64,000 nucleotides of DNA from Chamaea fasciata (taxonomy: Eukaryota; Chordata; Aves; Passeriformes; Sylviidae). The translations under genes were made by a program, and so were the position numbers. Positions 38,944-51,185 of this stretch are shown piece after piece (position 1 is the first letter of the stretch; each line of letters starts with the position of its first letter). The DNA is taken from positions 186,001-250,000 of the forward strand of contig JARCOQ010000083.1 in the NCBI GenBank assembly GCA_029207755.1. Reading direction: 5' to 3'. The notes below the pieces were generated by a model that worked only from the letters and a program-made list of their open reading frames with translations, ran no database searches and was not told the DNA's origin.

Positions 38944-40709
38944 ATGGATAATGATCTGGATGGACGCCAATGCCATGGATCCCACTCTGGATGCACGCTG
39001 TTCTTGATGGACACAGGAGTCATGCATGGGTCTGTAGATGGAGCCTGGTATGAATGGACAGCACAGCCACATATCCAGATGGATACTTGTCCAGATGGAG
39101 AGCAGAGCCGTGGATCTCACGTGGACAGTGGTCTGGATGGAATCCAAAGCGATGGATCCCACTGTGGATGGACACTGGTATGGATAGACCTCAGAGCCTT
39201 GGATCCGAGCTTTGCTCTGTTCTGGATAGACTCCAGAGCCATGGATACGTCTCTGGATGGACGCTGGTCTGGATGGACACCCGAGCCATGGATCCAAATT
39301 GGTGCCTGGTCTGGATGGATACAAGGGCCATGGATTCCACTCGTGATGGACACTTGTGGAGATAGCAACCAGAGGCATGGATTCGACTCGACATGGACAC
39401 TTGTCCTGAGGGACAGTGGTCTAGATGGTGACCAGAGCCATTCCTCCCACCTTGTATTGACTCTTGCCAGACCCCGAGGCATGGATCCCACTCTGGATGG
39501 CCAGTGGTCTGGATGGGCACCAGACCATGGCTCCCCTATCAATGGACACTGGTCTAGATGGATGCCAGAGCCAATGACTCCAGCTGGACACTGGTGTGGA
39601 TGGACACCAGAGCAATGGATGCCACTGGGGATGGATACTGGTTTGGATGGACATAAGAGCCACGGATCCCAATCTAGATGGACGCTGCTGTGAATAGACA
39701 CCAGTGCCATGGATCCCACTGTGGATGGACACTGGTATGGATAGACATCAGAGCCTTGGATCCCAGCTTGACTGTGTTCTGGATGGAGAGCAGAGTCTTG
39801 GATTGGACTCTGGATGGATACTGCTCCAGATGGACAGCAGAGTCTTGGATTGGACTCTGGATGGATACTGCTCCAGATGGACAGCAGAGTCTTGGATTGG
39901 ACTCTGGATGGATACTGCTCCAGATGGACAGCAGAGTCTTGGATTGGACTCTGGATGGATACTGCTCCAGATGGACAGCAGAGTCTTGGATTGGACTCTG
40001 GATGGATACTGCTCCAGATGGACAGCAGAGCCATGGATCCCACTGTTGGTGGATACTGGTCTGGATGGACTCCAGAGCCATGGATCCGTCCCTGGATGGA
40101 CACAGTTCTTGATGGACACCAGAGCCATAGATCCAAATTGGAGCCTGTTCTGGATGGATGCAAGGGCCATGGATTCCACTCTGGATGGATACTGCTCCAG
40201 GTAGCAACCAGAGTCATGGATCCGAATCCAGATGGAGACTGGTCCAGATGGACACTGGTCCAGATGGTGACCAGAGCCATTCCTCCCACCCTGTATTGAT
40301 AGTGGTCTTGCCAGACCCCGAGGCATGGATCCCACTCTGGATGGCCAGTGGTCTGGATGGGCACCAGACCATGGATCCCCTATGAATGGACACTGGTCTA
40401 GATGGACGCCAGAGCCATGGATTCCAGCTGGACACTGGTGTGGATGGACACCAGAGCAATGGATGCCACTGTGGATGGACACTGGTTTGGATGGACATAA
40501 GAGCCACGGATCCCAATCTAGATGGACGCTGCTGTGAATAGACCCCAGAGCCATGCATCCCACAGTGGATTGACAGTGGTCAGGATGGACACCAGAGCCA
40601 TGGATGCCACTGTGGATGGACACAGGTAGAGATGCACACCAGAGTAATGGTGTCCGCTCTGGATGGACACTGGTCTGGATAGACAGCCGAACCCTGGCTT
40701 CCACTCTGG
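38944..40709 (+). repeat. HOR unit 15, partial: edge of Region 1
   Basis: The first 600 bp follow segment A closely, then private changes become frequent (for example GCCAGAGCCAATGACTCC near 39565). The micro-array has five uniform 47-bp copies (39795-40011) with no 46-bp copy. The next anchor lies at 40710, where the module is already of the Region 2 type (GGAAACTTGCC, AGACAGCCG). Homogenisation therefore fades over roughly 1 kb here instead of stopping at a sharp breakpoint. Confidence 0.85.
39795..40011 (+). repeat. 47-bp micro-array, unit 15 (5 uniform copies)
   Basis: Copies start at 39795, 39842, 39889, 39936 and 39983, all 47 bp. There is no 46-bp variant, so this five-copy array expanded independently of those in units 1, 5, 6 and 8. 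Confidence 0.94.
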
Positions 40710-42991
40710 ATGGAAACTTGCCTGAATAGACAAAAGAGCTATGGATCCCAGCTTGACACTGGTCTGGATGGACACCAGAGCCATGGATCCCACTCTGAAT
40801 GCACACTACTCGTGATGGACACAGGAGCCATGCATCCCTCTGTGGATGGAGCCTGGTTTGAATGGACAGCACGGCCACACATCCAGATGGACACCAGAGC
40901 CGTGGATCCCAACTGGACAGTGGTCTCGATGGACAACAGAGCCATGGATCCAAATTGGAGCCTGGTCTGGATGGATACAAGGGCCATGGATTCCACTCTT
41001 GATGGATACTGCTCCAGATAGCAACCAGAGGCATTGATCCGAATCCAGATGGAGACTGGTCCAGATGGACACTGCTCCAGATGGTCACTAGAGCCATTCC
41101 TCTCACCTTGTATTGATAGTGGTCTTGCCGGAAACCGAGGCGTGGATCCCACTCTGGATGGCCAGTGGTCTGTATAGGCACCAGACCATGGCTCCCCTAT
41201 GAATGGACACTGGTCTAGATGGACGCCAGAGCCATGGATTCCAGCTGGACACTGGTGTGGATGGACACTAGAGCAATGGATGCCACTGTGGATGGATACT
41301 GGTTTGGATGGACATAAGAGCCACGGATCCCAATCTAGATGGACGCTGCTGTGAATAGACACCAGAGCCAGGGAACCCACAGTGGATTGACAGTGGTCAG
41401 GATGGACACCAGAGCAATGGATGCCACTGTGGATGGACACAGGTAGAGATGCACACCAGAGTAATGGTGTCCGCTCTGGATGGACACTGGTCTGGATAGA
41501 CAGCAGAACCCTGGCTTCCACTCTGGATGGACGCTTGCCTGAATAGACAAAAGAGCTATGGATCCCAGCTTGACACTGGTCTGGATGGACACCAGAGCCA
41601 TGGATCCCACTCTGAATGCACACTACTCGTGATGGACACAAGAGCCATGCATCCCTCTGTGGATGGAGCCTGGTTTGAAGGCACAGCACAGCCACGCATC
41701 CAGATGGACACCAGAGCCGTGGATCCCAACTGGACAGTGGTCTGGATGGACACCAGAGCCATGGATCCCACTCTGGATGGACCCTGGTACAGATGGACAG
41801 CATAGCCATGTATGCAAAGTGGACACTGCTCCAGTTGGATAATGATATGGATGGACGCCAAAGCCATGGATCCCACTCTGGATGCACGCTCTTCTCGATG
41901 GACACAAGAGTTATGCATACGTCTGTAGATGAAGCCTGGTATGAATGGACAGCACAGCCACATATCCAGATGGATACTTGTCAAGATGGACGGCAGAGCC
42001 GTGGATCCTACGGTGGATGGAAACTGGTATGGATCGATATCAAAGCCTTAGATCCCAGGTTGACTCTGTTCTGGATGGAGAGCAGAGTCCTGGATTGGAC
42101 TCTGGATGGATACCGCTCCAGATGGACACCAGAGCCATGGATCCGTCTTTGGATGGACACTGTCCTAGATGGACACCAGAGCCATGGATCCAAATTGGAG
42201 CCTGGTCTGGATGGATACAAAGGCCATGGATTCCACTCTTGATGGACACTGGTGGAGATAGCAATCAGAGCCATGGATCCGACACGAGATGGACACTGGT
42301 CCACATGGACACTGGTCCAGATGGTGACCAGAGCCATTCCTCCCACCTTGTATTGACTCTTGCCAGACCCCGAGGCATGGATCCCACTCTGGATGGCCAG
42401 TGGTCTGGATAGGCACCAGACCATGGCTCCCCTATGAATGGACACTGGTCTAGATGGACGCCAGAGCCATGGATTCCAGCTGGACACTGGTGTGGATGGA
42501 CACCAGAGCAATGGATGCCACTGGGGATGGATACTGGTTTGGATGGACATAAGAGCCACGGATCCCAATCTAGATGGACGCTGCTGTGAATAGACACCAG
42601 AGCCATGGATCCCACAGTGGATTGACAGTGGTCAGGATGGACACCAGAGCAATGGATGCCACTGTGGATGGACACAGGTAGAGATGCACACCAGAGTAAT
42701 GGTGTCCGCTCTGGATGAACACTGGTCTGGATAGACACCAGAACCCTGGCTTCCACTCTGGATGGACGCTTGCCTGAATAGACAAAAGAGCTATGGATCC
42801 CAGCTTGACACTGGTCTGGATGGACACCAGAGCCATGGATCCCACAGTGGATTGACAGTGGTCAGGATGGACACCAGAGCAATGGATGCCACTGTGGATG
42901 GGCACAGGTAGAGATGCACACCAGAGTAATGGTGTCCGCTCTGGATGGACACTGGTCTGGATAGACAGCCGAACCCTGGCTTCCACTCTGG
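40710..42991 (+). repeat. 2282-bp HOR, copy 1 (modules c-a-x)
   Basis: Module c (40710-41526), a (41527-42761) and x (42762-42991). The next 2282 bp repeat this order and each sub-length exactly. Variants such as GGAAACTTGCC and AGACAGCCG mark module c. Confidence 0.9.
42762..42991 (+). repeat. Module x: 230-bp local duplication
   Basis: Two anchors only 230 bp apart. Sequence from the anchor through CCCACAGTGGATTGACAG to the next anchor repeats the end of the preceding module, so x is a tandem duplication of a module end (about five monomers). The same structure recurs at 45044-45273. Confidence 0.85.
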
Positions 42992-45273
42992 ATGGAAACT
43001 TGCCTGAATAGACAAAAGAGCTATGGATCCCAGCTTGACACTGGTCTGGATGGACACCAGAGCCATGGATCCCACTCTGAATGCACACTACTCGTGATGG
43101 ACACAGGAGCCATGCATCCCTTTGTGGATGGAGCCTGGTTTGAATGGACAGCACAGCCACGCATCCAGATGGACACCAGAGCCGTGGATCCCAACTGGAC
43201 AGTGGTCTCGATGGACAACAGAGCCATGGATCCAAATTGGAGCCTGGTCTGGATGGATACAAGAACCATGGATTCCACTCTGGATGGATACTGCTCCAGA
43301 TAGCAACCAGAGGCATTGATCCGAATCCAGATGGAGACTGGTCCAGATGGACACTGCTCCAGATGGTCACTAGAGCCATTCCTCCCACCTTGTATTGATA
43401 GTGGTCTTGCCAGACCCTGAGGCATGGATCCCACTCTGGATGGCCAGTGGTCTTGATGGGCACCAGACCATGGATCCCCTATAAATGGACACTGGTCTAG
43501 ATGGACGCCAGAGCCATGGATTCCAGCTGGACACTGGTGTGGATGGACACCAGAGCCATGGATGCCACTGTGGATGGACACTGGTTTGGATGGACATAAG
43601 AGCCATGGATCCCAATCTGGATGGACGCTGCTGTGAATAGACCCCAGAGCCATGGATCCCACAGTGGATTGACAGTGGTCAGGATGGACACCAGAGCCAT
43701 GGATGCCACTGTGGATGGACACAGGTAGAGATGCACACCAGAGTAATGGTGTCCTCTCTGGATGGACACTGGTCAGGATAGACAGCAGAACCCTGGCTTC
43801 CACTCTGGATGGACGCTTGCCTGAATAGACAAAAGAGCTATGGATCCCAGCTTGACACTGGTCTGGATGGACACCAGAGCCATGGATCCCACTCTGAATG
43901 CACACTACTCGTGATGGACACAAGAGCCATGCATCCCTCTGTGGATGGAGCCTGGTTTGAAGGCACAGCACAGCCACGCATCCAGATGGACACCAGAGCC
44001 GTGGATCCCAACTGGACAGTGGTCTGGATGGACAGCAGAGCCATGGATCCCATTGTGGATGGACCCTGGTACAGATGGACAGCATAGCCATGTATGCAAA
44101 GTGGACACTGCTCCAGTTGGATAATGATATGGATGGAAGCCAAAGCCATGGATCCCACTCTGGATGCACACTCTTCTTGATGGACACAAGAGTTATGCAT
44201 ACGTCTGTAGATGAAGCCTGGTATGAATGGACAGCACAGCCACATATCCAGATGGATACTTGTCAAGATGGATGGCAGAGCCGTGGATCCTACTGTGGAT
44301 GGAAACTGGTATGGATCGATATCAAAGCCTTAGATCCCAGGTTGACTCTGTTCTGGATGGAGAGTAGAGTCCTGGATTGGACTCTGGATGGATACCGCTC
44401 CAGATGGACACCAGAGCCATGGATCCGTCTTTGGATGGACACTGTCCTAGATGGACACCAGAGCCATGGATCCAAATTGGAGCCTGGTCTGGATGGATAC
44501 AAAGGCCATGGATTCCACTCTTGATGGACACTGGTGGAGATAGCAATCAGAGCCATGGATCCGACACGAGATGGACACTGGTCCACATGGACACTGGTCC
44601 AGATGGTGACCAGAGCCATTCCTCCCACCTTGTATTAACTCTTGCCAGAGCCCGAGGCATGGATCCCACTCTGGATGGCCAGTGGTCTGGATAGGCACCA
44701 GACCTCGGATCCCCTATGAATGGACACTGGTCTTGATGGACGCCAGAGCCATGGATTCCAGCTGGACACTGGTGTGGATGGACACCAGAGCAATGGATGC
44801 CACAGGGGATGGATACTGGTTTGGATGGACATAAGAGCCATGGATCCCAATCTAGATGGACGCTGCTGTGAATAGACACCAGAGCCATGGATCCCACAGT
44901 GGATTGACAGTGGTCAGGATGGACACCAGAGCAATGGATGCCACTGTGGATGGACACAGGTAGAGATGCACACCAGAGTAATGGTGTCCGCTCTGGATGA
45001 ACACTGGTCTGGATAGACAGCAGAACCCTGGCTTCCACTCTGGATGGACGCTTGCCTGAATAGACAAAAGAGCTATGGATCCCAGCTTGACACTGGTCTG
45101 GATGGACACCAGAGCCATGGATCCCACAGTGGATTGACAGTGGTCAGGATGGACACCAGAGCAATGGATGCCACTGTGGATGGGCACAGGTAGAGATGCA
45201 CACCAGAGTAATGGTGTCCGCTCTGGATGGACACTGGTCTGGATAGACAGCCGAACCCTGGCTTCCACTCTGG
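42992..45273 (+). repeat. 2282-bp HOR, copy 2 (modules c-a-x)
   Basis: Module c (42992-43808), a (43809-45043) and x (45044-45273). It differs from copy 1 by scattered substitutions, visibly more than between Region 1 neighbours. A third copy starts at 45274 but diverges after a few hundred bases. Confidence 0.9.
45044..45273 (+). repeat. Module x: 230-bp local duplication, second copy
   Basis: Same length and position within the 2282-bp unit as 42762-42991, so the duplication predates amplification of that unit. Confidence 0.85.
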
Positions 45274-45740
45274 ATGGAAAATTGCCTGAATAGACAAAAA
45301 AGCTATGGATCCCAGCTTGACACTGGTCTGGATGGACACCAGAGCCATGGATCCCACTCTGAATGCACACTACTCGTGATGGACACAGGAGCCATGCATC
45401 CCTCTGTGGATGGAGCCTGGTTTGAATGGACAGCACAGCCACGCATCCAGACGGACACCAGAGCCGTGGATCCCAACTGGACAGTGGTCTTGATGGACAC
45501 CAGAGCCATGAATTCCACTGTGGATGGACACTGGTATGGATAGACATCAGAGCCTTGGATCCCAGCTTGACTGTGTTCTGGATGGAGAGCAGAGTCTTGG
45601 ATTGGACTCTAGATGGATACTGCTCCAGATGGACACCAGAGCCATGGATCCCACTTTGGATGGATCCTAGTCTAGATGGATTCCAGAGCCATGGATCCGT
45701 CTCTGGATGGACAGCAGAGCCATGGATCCCACTGTGGATG

Positions 45741-45950
45741 GACCCTGGTACAGATGGACAGCATAGCCATGGATGCAAACTGGACACTGGTCCAGATGGA
45801 CAATGCTCTGGATGGACGCCAGAGCCATGGATCCCACTCTGGATGGACCCTGGTACAGATGGACAGCATAGCCATTGGTGCAAAGTGGACACTGGTCCAG
45901 ATGGATAATGGTCTGGACGGATGCCAAAGCCATGGATCCCACTCTGGATG
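45741..45950 (+). repeat. 105-bp tandem duplication
   Basis: Two copies, 45741-45845 and 45846-45950, each starting GACCCTGGTACAGATGG and ending near CACTCTGGATG. Other modules have this ~105-bp stretch once. The copies differ at several bases (for example CAAACTGG versus CAAAGTGG), so the duplication is not recent. Confidence 0.88.
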
Positions 45951-46754
45951 CACGCTCTTCTCGATGGACACAAGAGTCATGCATGCGTCTGCAGATGGAG
46001 CCTGGTATTAATGGACAGCACAGCCACGTATCCAGATGGATACTTGTCCAGATGGACAGCAGAGCCGTGGCTCCCATGTGGACACTGGTCTGCATGGACA
46101 CCAGCGTCATGGATCCCACTGTGGATGGACACGGGTATGGATAGACATCAGAGCCTTGCATCCCAGCTTGACTCTATTCTGGAGGGACAGCAGAGTCTTG
46201 AATTGGACTCTGGATGGATACTGCTCCAGATGGACACCAGAGCCATGGATCCCACTTTGGATTGATCCTGGTCTAGATAGACTCCAGAGCCATGGATCCG
46301 TCTCAGGATGGACACAGTTCTGGATGGACACCAGAGCCATGGATCCAAATTGGAGCCTGGTCTGGATGGATATAAGGGCCATGGATTCCACTCTGGATGG
46401 ACACTTGTGGAGATAGCAACCAGAGCCATGGGTCCGACTCGAGATAGACACTGGTCCAGATGGCGACCAGAGCCATTCCTCCCACCTCGTATTGACTCGT
46501 GCCAGACACCGAGGCATGGATCCCACTCTGGATGGCCAATGGTCTGGATGGGCACCAGACCATGGCTCCCTATGAATGGACACTGGTCTAGACGGACGCC
46601 AGAGCCATGGATTCCAGCTGGACACTGGTGTGGATGGACACCAGAGCGATGGATGCCACTGTGGATGGAAAATGGTTTGGATGGACATAAGAGCCACGAA
46701 ACCCAATCTGGATTGACGCTGCTCTGAATAGACACCAGAGCCATGGATCCCACT

Positions 46755-46942
46755 GTGGGTGGATACTGGTCTGGATGGAGTCCAGAGCCATGGATCCGTC
46801 TCTCGATGGACACTGTTCTGGATGGACACCAGAGCCATGGATCCAACTGTGGGTGGATACTGGTCTGGATAGACTCCAGAGCCATGGATCCGTCTCTGGA
46901 TGGACACTGTTCTGGATGGACACCATTGCTATAGATCCAAAT
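46755..46942 (+). repeat. 94-bp (2 x 47) tandem duplication
   Basis: Two copies, 46755-46848 and 46849-46942, each starting GTGGGTGGATACTGG. The length is exactly two monomers. Differences include GGAGTCC versus AGACTCC. Confidence 0.85.
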
Positions 46943-47513
46943 TGGAGCCTGTTCTGGATGGATGCAAGTGCCATGGATTCCACTCTGGATGGATACTGCT
47001 CCAGTTACCAACCAGAGTCATGGACTTGAATCCAGATGGAGACTGGTCCAGATGGACACTGGTCCGGATGGTGACCAGAGCCATTCCTCCCACCTTGTAT
47101 TGATAGTGGTCTTGCCAGACCCCGAGGCATGGATCCCACTCTGGATGGCCAGTGGTCTGGATGGGCACCAGACCATGGATCCCCTATGAATGGACACTGG
47201 TCTAGATGGACGCCAGAGCCATGGATTCCAGCTGGACACTGGTGTGGATGGACACCAGAGCCATGGATGCCACTGTGGATGGACACTGGTTTGGATGGAC
47301 ATAAGAGCCACGGATCCCAATCTGGATGGAGGCTGCTGTGAATAGACACCAGAGCCATGGATCCCACAGTGGATTGACAGTGGTCAGGATGGACACCAGA
47401 GCCATGGATGCCACTGTGGATGGACACAGGTAGAGATGCACACCAGAGTAATGGTGTCCGCTCTGGATGGACACTGGTCTGGATAGACAGCAGAACCCTG
47501 GCTTCCACTCTCG

Positions 47514-48748
47514 ATGGACGCTTGCCTGAATAGACAAAAGAGCTATGGATCCCAGCTTGACACTGGTCTGGATGGACACCAGAGCCATGGATCCCACTCT
47601 GAATGCACACTACTCGTGATGGACACAAGAGCCATGCAACCCTCTGTGGATGGAGCCTGGTTTGAAGGCACAGCACAGCCACGCATCCAGATGGACACCA
47701 GAGCCGTGGATCCCAACTGGACAGTGGTCTGGATGGACACCAGAGCCATGGATCCCACTCTGGATGGACCCTGGTACAGATGGACAGCATAGCCATGTAT
47801 GCAAAGTGGACACTGCTCCAGTTGGATAATGATATGGATGGACGCCAAAGCCATGGATCCCACTCTGGATGCACGCTCTTCTCGATGGACACAAGAGTTA
47901 TGCATACGTCTGTAGATGAAGCCTGGTATGAATGGACAGCACAGCCACATATCCAGATGGATACTTGTCAAGATGGACGGCAGAGCCGTGGATCCTGCTG
48001 TGGATGGACACTGGTATGGATCGATATCAAAGCCTTAGATCCCAGGTTGACTCTGTTCTGGATAGAGAGCAGAGTCCTGGATTGGACTCTGGATGGATAC
48101 TGCTCCAGATGGACACCAGAGCCATGGATCCGTCTCTGGATGGACACTGTCCTAGATGGACACCAGAGCCATGGATCCAAATTGGAGCCTGGTCTGGATG
48201 GATACAAGGGCCACGGATTCCACTCTTGATGGACACTGGTGGAGATAGCAATCAGAGCCATGGATCCGACACGAGATGGACACTGGTCCACATGGACACT
48301 GGTCCAGATGGTGACCAGAGCCATTCCTCCCACCTTGTATTGACTCTTGCCAGACCCCGAGGCATGGATCCCACTCTGGATGGCCAGTGGTCTGGATAGG
48401 CACCAGACCTCGGATCCCCTATGAATGGACACTGGTCTAGATGGACGCCAGAGCCATGGATTCCAGCTGGACACTGGTGTGGATAGACACCAGAGCAATG
48501 AATGCCACAGGGGATGGATACTGGTTTGGATGGACATAAGAGCCACGGATCCCAATCTAGATGGACGCTGCTGTGAATAGACACCAGAGCCATGGATCCC
48601 ACAGTGGATTGACAGTGGTCAGGATGGACACCAGAGCAATGGATGCCACTGTGGATGGACACAGGTAGAGATGCACACCAGAGTAATGGTGTCCGCTCTG
48701 GATGGACCCCGGTCAGGATAGACACCAGAACCCTGGCTTCCACTCTGG
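47514..48748 (+). repeat. Module a (1235 bp)
   Basis: Starts at an anchor, carries GAAGGCACAGC and the CCATGTATGCAAAG variant typical of a modules, and has the 41-bp divergent-monomer form near 48.34 kb, which makes it 5 bp shorter than the 1240-bp a modules. Confidence 0.85.
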
Positions 48749-50367
48749 ATGGACGCTTGCCTGAATAGACAAAAGAGCTATGGATCCCAGCTTGACACTG
48801 GTCTGGATGGACACCAGAGCCATGGATCCCACTCTGAATGCACACTACTCGTGATGGACACAAGAGCCATGCATCCCTCTGTGGATGGAGCCTGGTTTGA
48901 ATGGACAGCACAGCCACGTATCCAGATGGATACTTGTCCTGATGGACAGCAGAGCCGTGGATCTCAAGTGGGCAGTGGTCTGGATGGAATCCAAAGCGAT
49001 GGATCCCACTGTGGATGGACACTGGTATGGATAGACCTCAGAGCCTTAGATCCGAGCTTTGCTCTGTTCTGGATAGACTCCAGAGCCATGGATCCGTCTC
49101 TGGATGGATGCTGGTCTGGATGGACAGCAGAGCCATGGATCCAAATTGGAGCCTGGTCTGGATGGATACAAGGGCCATGGATTCCACTCTTGATGGAAAC
49201 TTGTGGAGATAGGAACCAGAGCCATGGATCCGACTCGAGATGGACACTGGTCCTGAATGACAGTGGTCTAGATGGTGACCAGAGCCGTTCCTCCCACCTT
49301 GTATTGACTCTTGCCAGACCCCGAGGCATGGATCCCACTCTGGATGGCCAGTGGTTTGGATGGGCACCAGACCATGGCTCCCCTATGAATGGACACTGGT
49401 CTAGATGGACGCCAGAGCCATGGATTCCAGCTGGACACTGGTGTGGATGGACACCAGAGCAATGGATGCCACTGTGGATGGATACTTGTTTGGATGGACA
49501 TAAGAGCCACAGATCCCAATCTAGATGGATGCTGCTGTGATAGACACCAGTGCCATGGATCCCACTGTGGATGGACACTGGTATGGATAGACATCAGAGC
49601 CTTGGATCCCAGCTTGACTGTGTTCTGGATGGAGAGCAGAGTCTTGGATTGGACTCTGGATGGATACTGCTCCAGATGGACAGCAGACCCATGGATCCCA
49701 CTGTTGGTGGATACTGGTCTGGATGGACTCCAGAGCCATGGATCCGTCCCTGGATGGACATCGTTCTGGATGGACACCAGAGCCATAGATCCAAATTGGA
49801 GCCTGTTCTGGATGGATGCAAGGGCCATGGATTCCACTCTGGATGGATACTGCTCCAGTTAGCAACCAGAGTCATGGATCCGAATCCAGATGGAGACTGT
49901 TCCAGATGGACACTGGTCCAGATGGTGACCAGAGCCATTCCTCCCACCTTGTATTGATAGTGGTCTTGCCAGACCCTGAGGCATGGATCCCACTCTGGAT
50001 GGCCAGTGGTCTGGATGGGCCCCAGACCATGGATCCCCTATGAATGGACACTGGTCTAGATGGACGCCAGAGCCATGGATTCCAGCTGGACACTGGTGTG
50101 GATGGACACCAGAGCCATGGATGCCACTGTGGATGGATACTGGTTTGGATGGACATAAGAGCCACGGATCCCAATCTGGATGGACGCTGCTGTGAATAGA
50201 CACCAGAGCCATGGATCGCACAGTGGATTGTCAGTGGTCAGGATGAACACCAGAGCAATGGATGCCACTGTGGATGGACACAGGTAGAGATGCACACCAG
50301 AGTAATGGTGTCCGCTCTGGATGGACACTGGTACAGATGGACAGCAGAACCCTGGCTTCCACTCTGG
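48749..50367 (+). repeat. Module b (1619 bp), copy 1
   Basis: Anchor-to-anchor module with CACGTATCCAGATGG and TCTCAAGTGG in its first part, followed by A-like sequence. It recurs with the same length at 53067 and 55926. Confidence 0.85.
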
Positions 50368-51185
50368 ATGGAAACTTGCCTGAATAGACAAAAGAGCTAT
50401 GGATCCCAGCTTGACACTGGTCTGGATGGACACCAGCGCCATGGATCCCACTCTGAATGCACATTACTCGGGATGAACACAAGAGCCATGCATCCCTCTG
50501 TGGATGGAGCCTGGTTTGAATGGACAGCACAGCCACGCATCCAGATGGACACCAGAGCCGTGGATCCCAACTGGACAGTGGTCTGGATGGACACCAGAGC
50601 CATGAATCCAAAATTGGAGCCTGGTCTGGATGGATACAAGAACCATGGATTCCACTGTGGATGGATACTGCTCCACATAGCAACCAGAGGCATTGATCCG
50701 AATCCAGATGGAGACTGGTCCAGATGGACACTGCTCCAGATGGTCACTAGAGCCATTCCTAACACCTTGTATTGATTCTGGTCTTGCCAGACCCCGAGGC
50801 ATGGATCCCACTCTGAATGGCCAGTGGTCTGGATGGGCACCAGACCATGGATCCCCTATGAATGGACAGTGGTCTAGATGGATGCCAGAGCCATGGATTC
50901 CAGCTGGACACTGGTGTGGATGGACACCAGAGCCATGGATGCCACTGTGGATGGATACTGGTTTGGATGGACATAAGAGCCACGGATCCCAATCTGGATG
51001 GATGCTGCTGTGAATAGACACCAGAGCCATGGATCCCACAGTGGATTGACAGTGGTCAGGATGGACACCAGAGCAATGGATGCCACTGTGGATGGACACA
51101 GGTAGAGGTGCACACCAGAGTAATGGTGTCCGCTCTGGATGGACACTGGTCTGGATAGACAGCAGAACCCTGGCTTCCACTCTGG
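50368..51185 (+). repeat. Module c (818 bp)
   Basis: Short module like those at 40710 and 42992 (GGAAACTTGCC start), with a local change near 50605 (ATGAATCCAAAATTGG) where part of a monomer appears deleted. Confidence 0.8.

Larger units (their letters stand above)
1..39600 (+). repeat. Region 1: homogenised higher-order repeat array
   Basis: Fourteen complete higher-order units and part of a fifteenth follow one another, phased at a recurring motif beginning ATGGATAATGATCTGG. Unit lengths in order are 3114, 3161, 3161, 3161, 3114, 2072, 3021, 2072, 3021, 1979, 3021, 3021, 1979 and 3021 bp. Adjacent units such as 2, 3 and 4 differ at only a handful of bases by eye, which implies recent amplification or strong concerted evolution. 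Each long unit has three related segments: A (start to about +800), B (about +800 to +1800) and C (about +1800 to the end). B and C each contain an anchor, CTTGCCTGAATAGACAAAA, spaced 1042 bp apart. Short units have only one anchor. The right edge is gradual (39.6-40.7 kb). Confidence 0.95.
45274..47513 (+). repeat. Irregular low-copy segment (2240 bp)
   Basis: No second copy of this stretch as a whole is visible in the window. The first ~370 bp match segment B of Region 1, best unit 12, with which it shares GAATTC at 45510-45515. It then holds a 105-bp tandem duplication (45741-45950), diverged A-like sequence, and a 94-bp tandem duplication (46755-46942), before joining sequence like the start of other Region 2 modules near 47.0 kb. 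It may be an old, unhomogenised remnant. Confidence 0.8.

Noticed and set aside
39000..40700. Assembly misjoin at the Region 1/Region 2 boundary
   Set aside because: The change is gradual over about 1 kb and Region 2 uses the same modules, so a biological edge is likelier. Only spanning long reads could exclude a misjoin.
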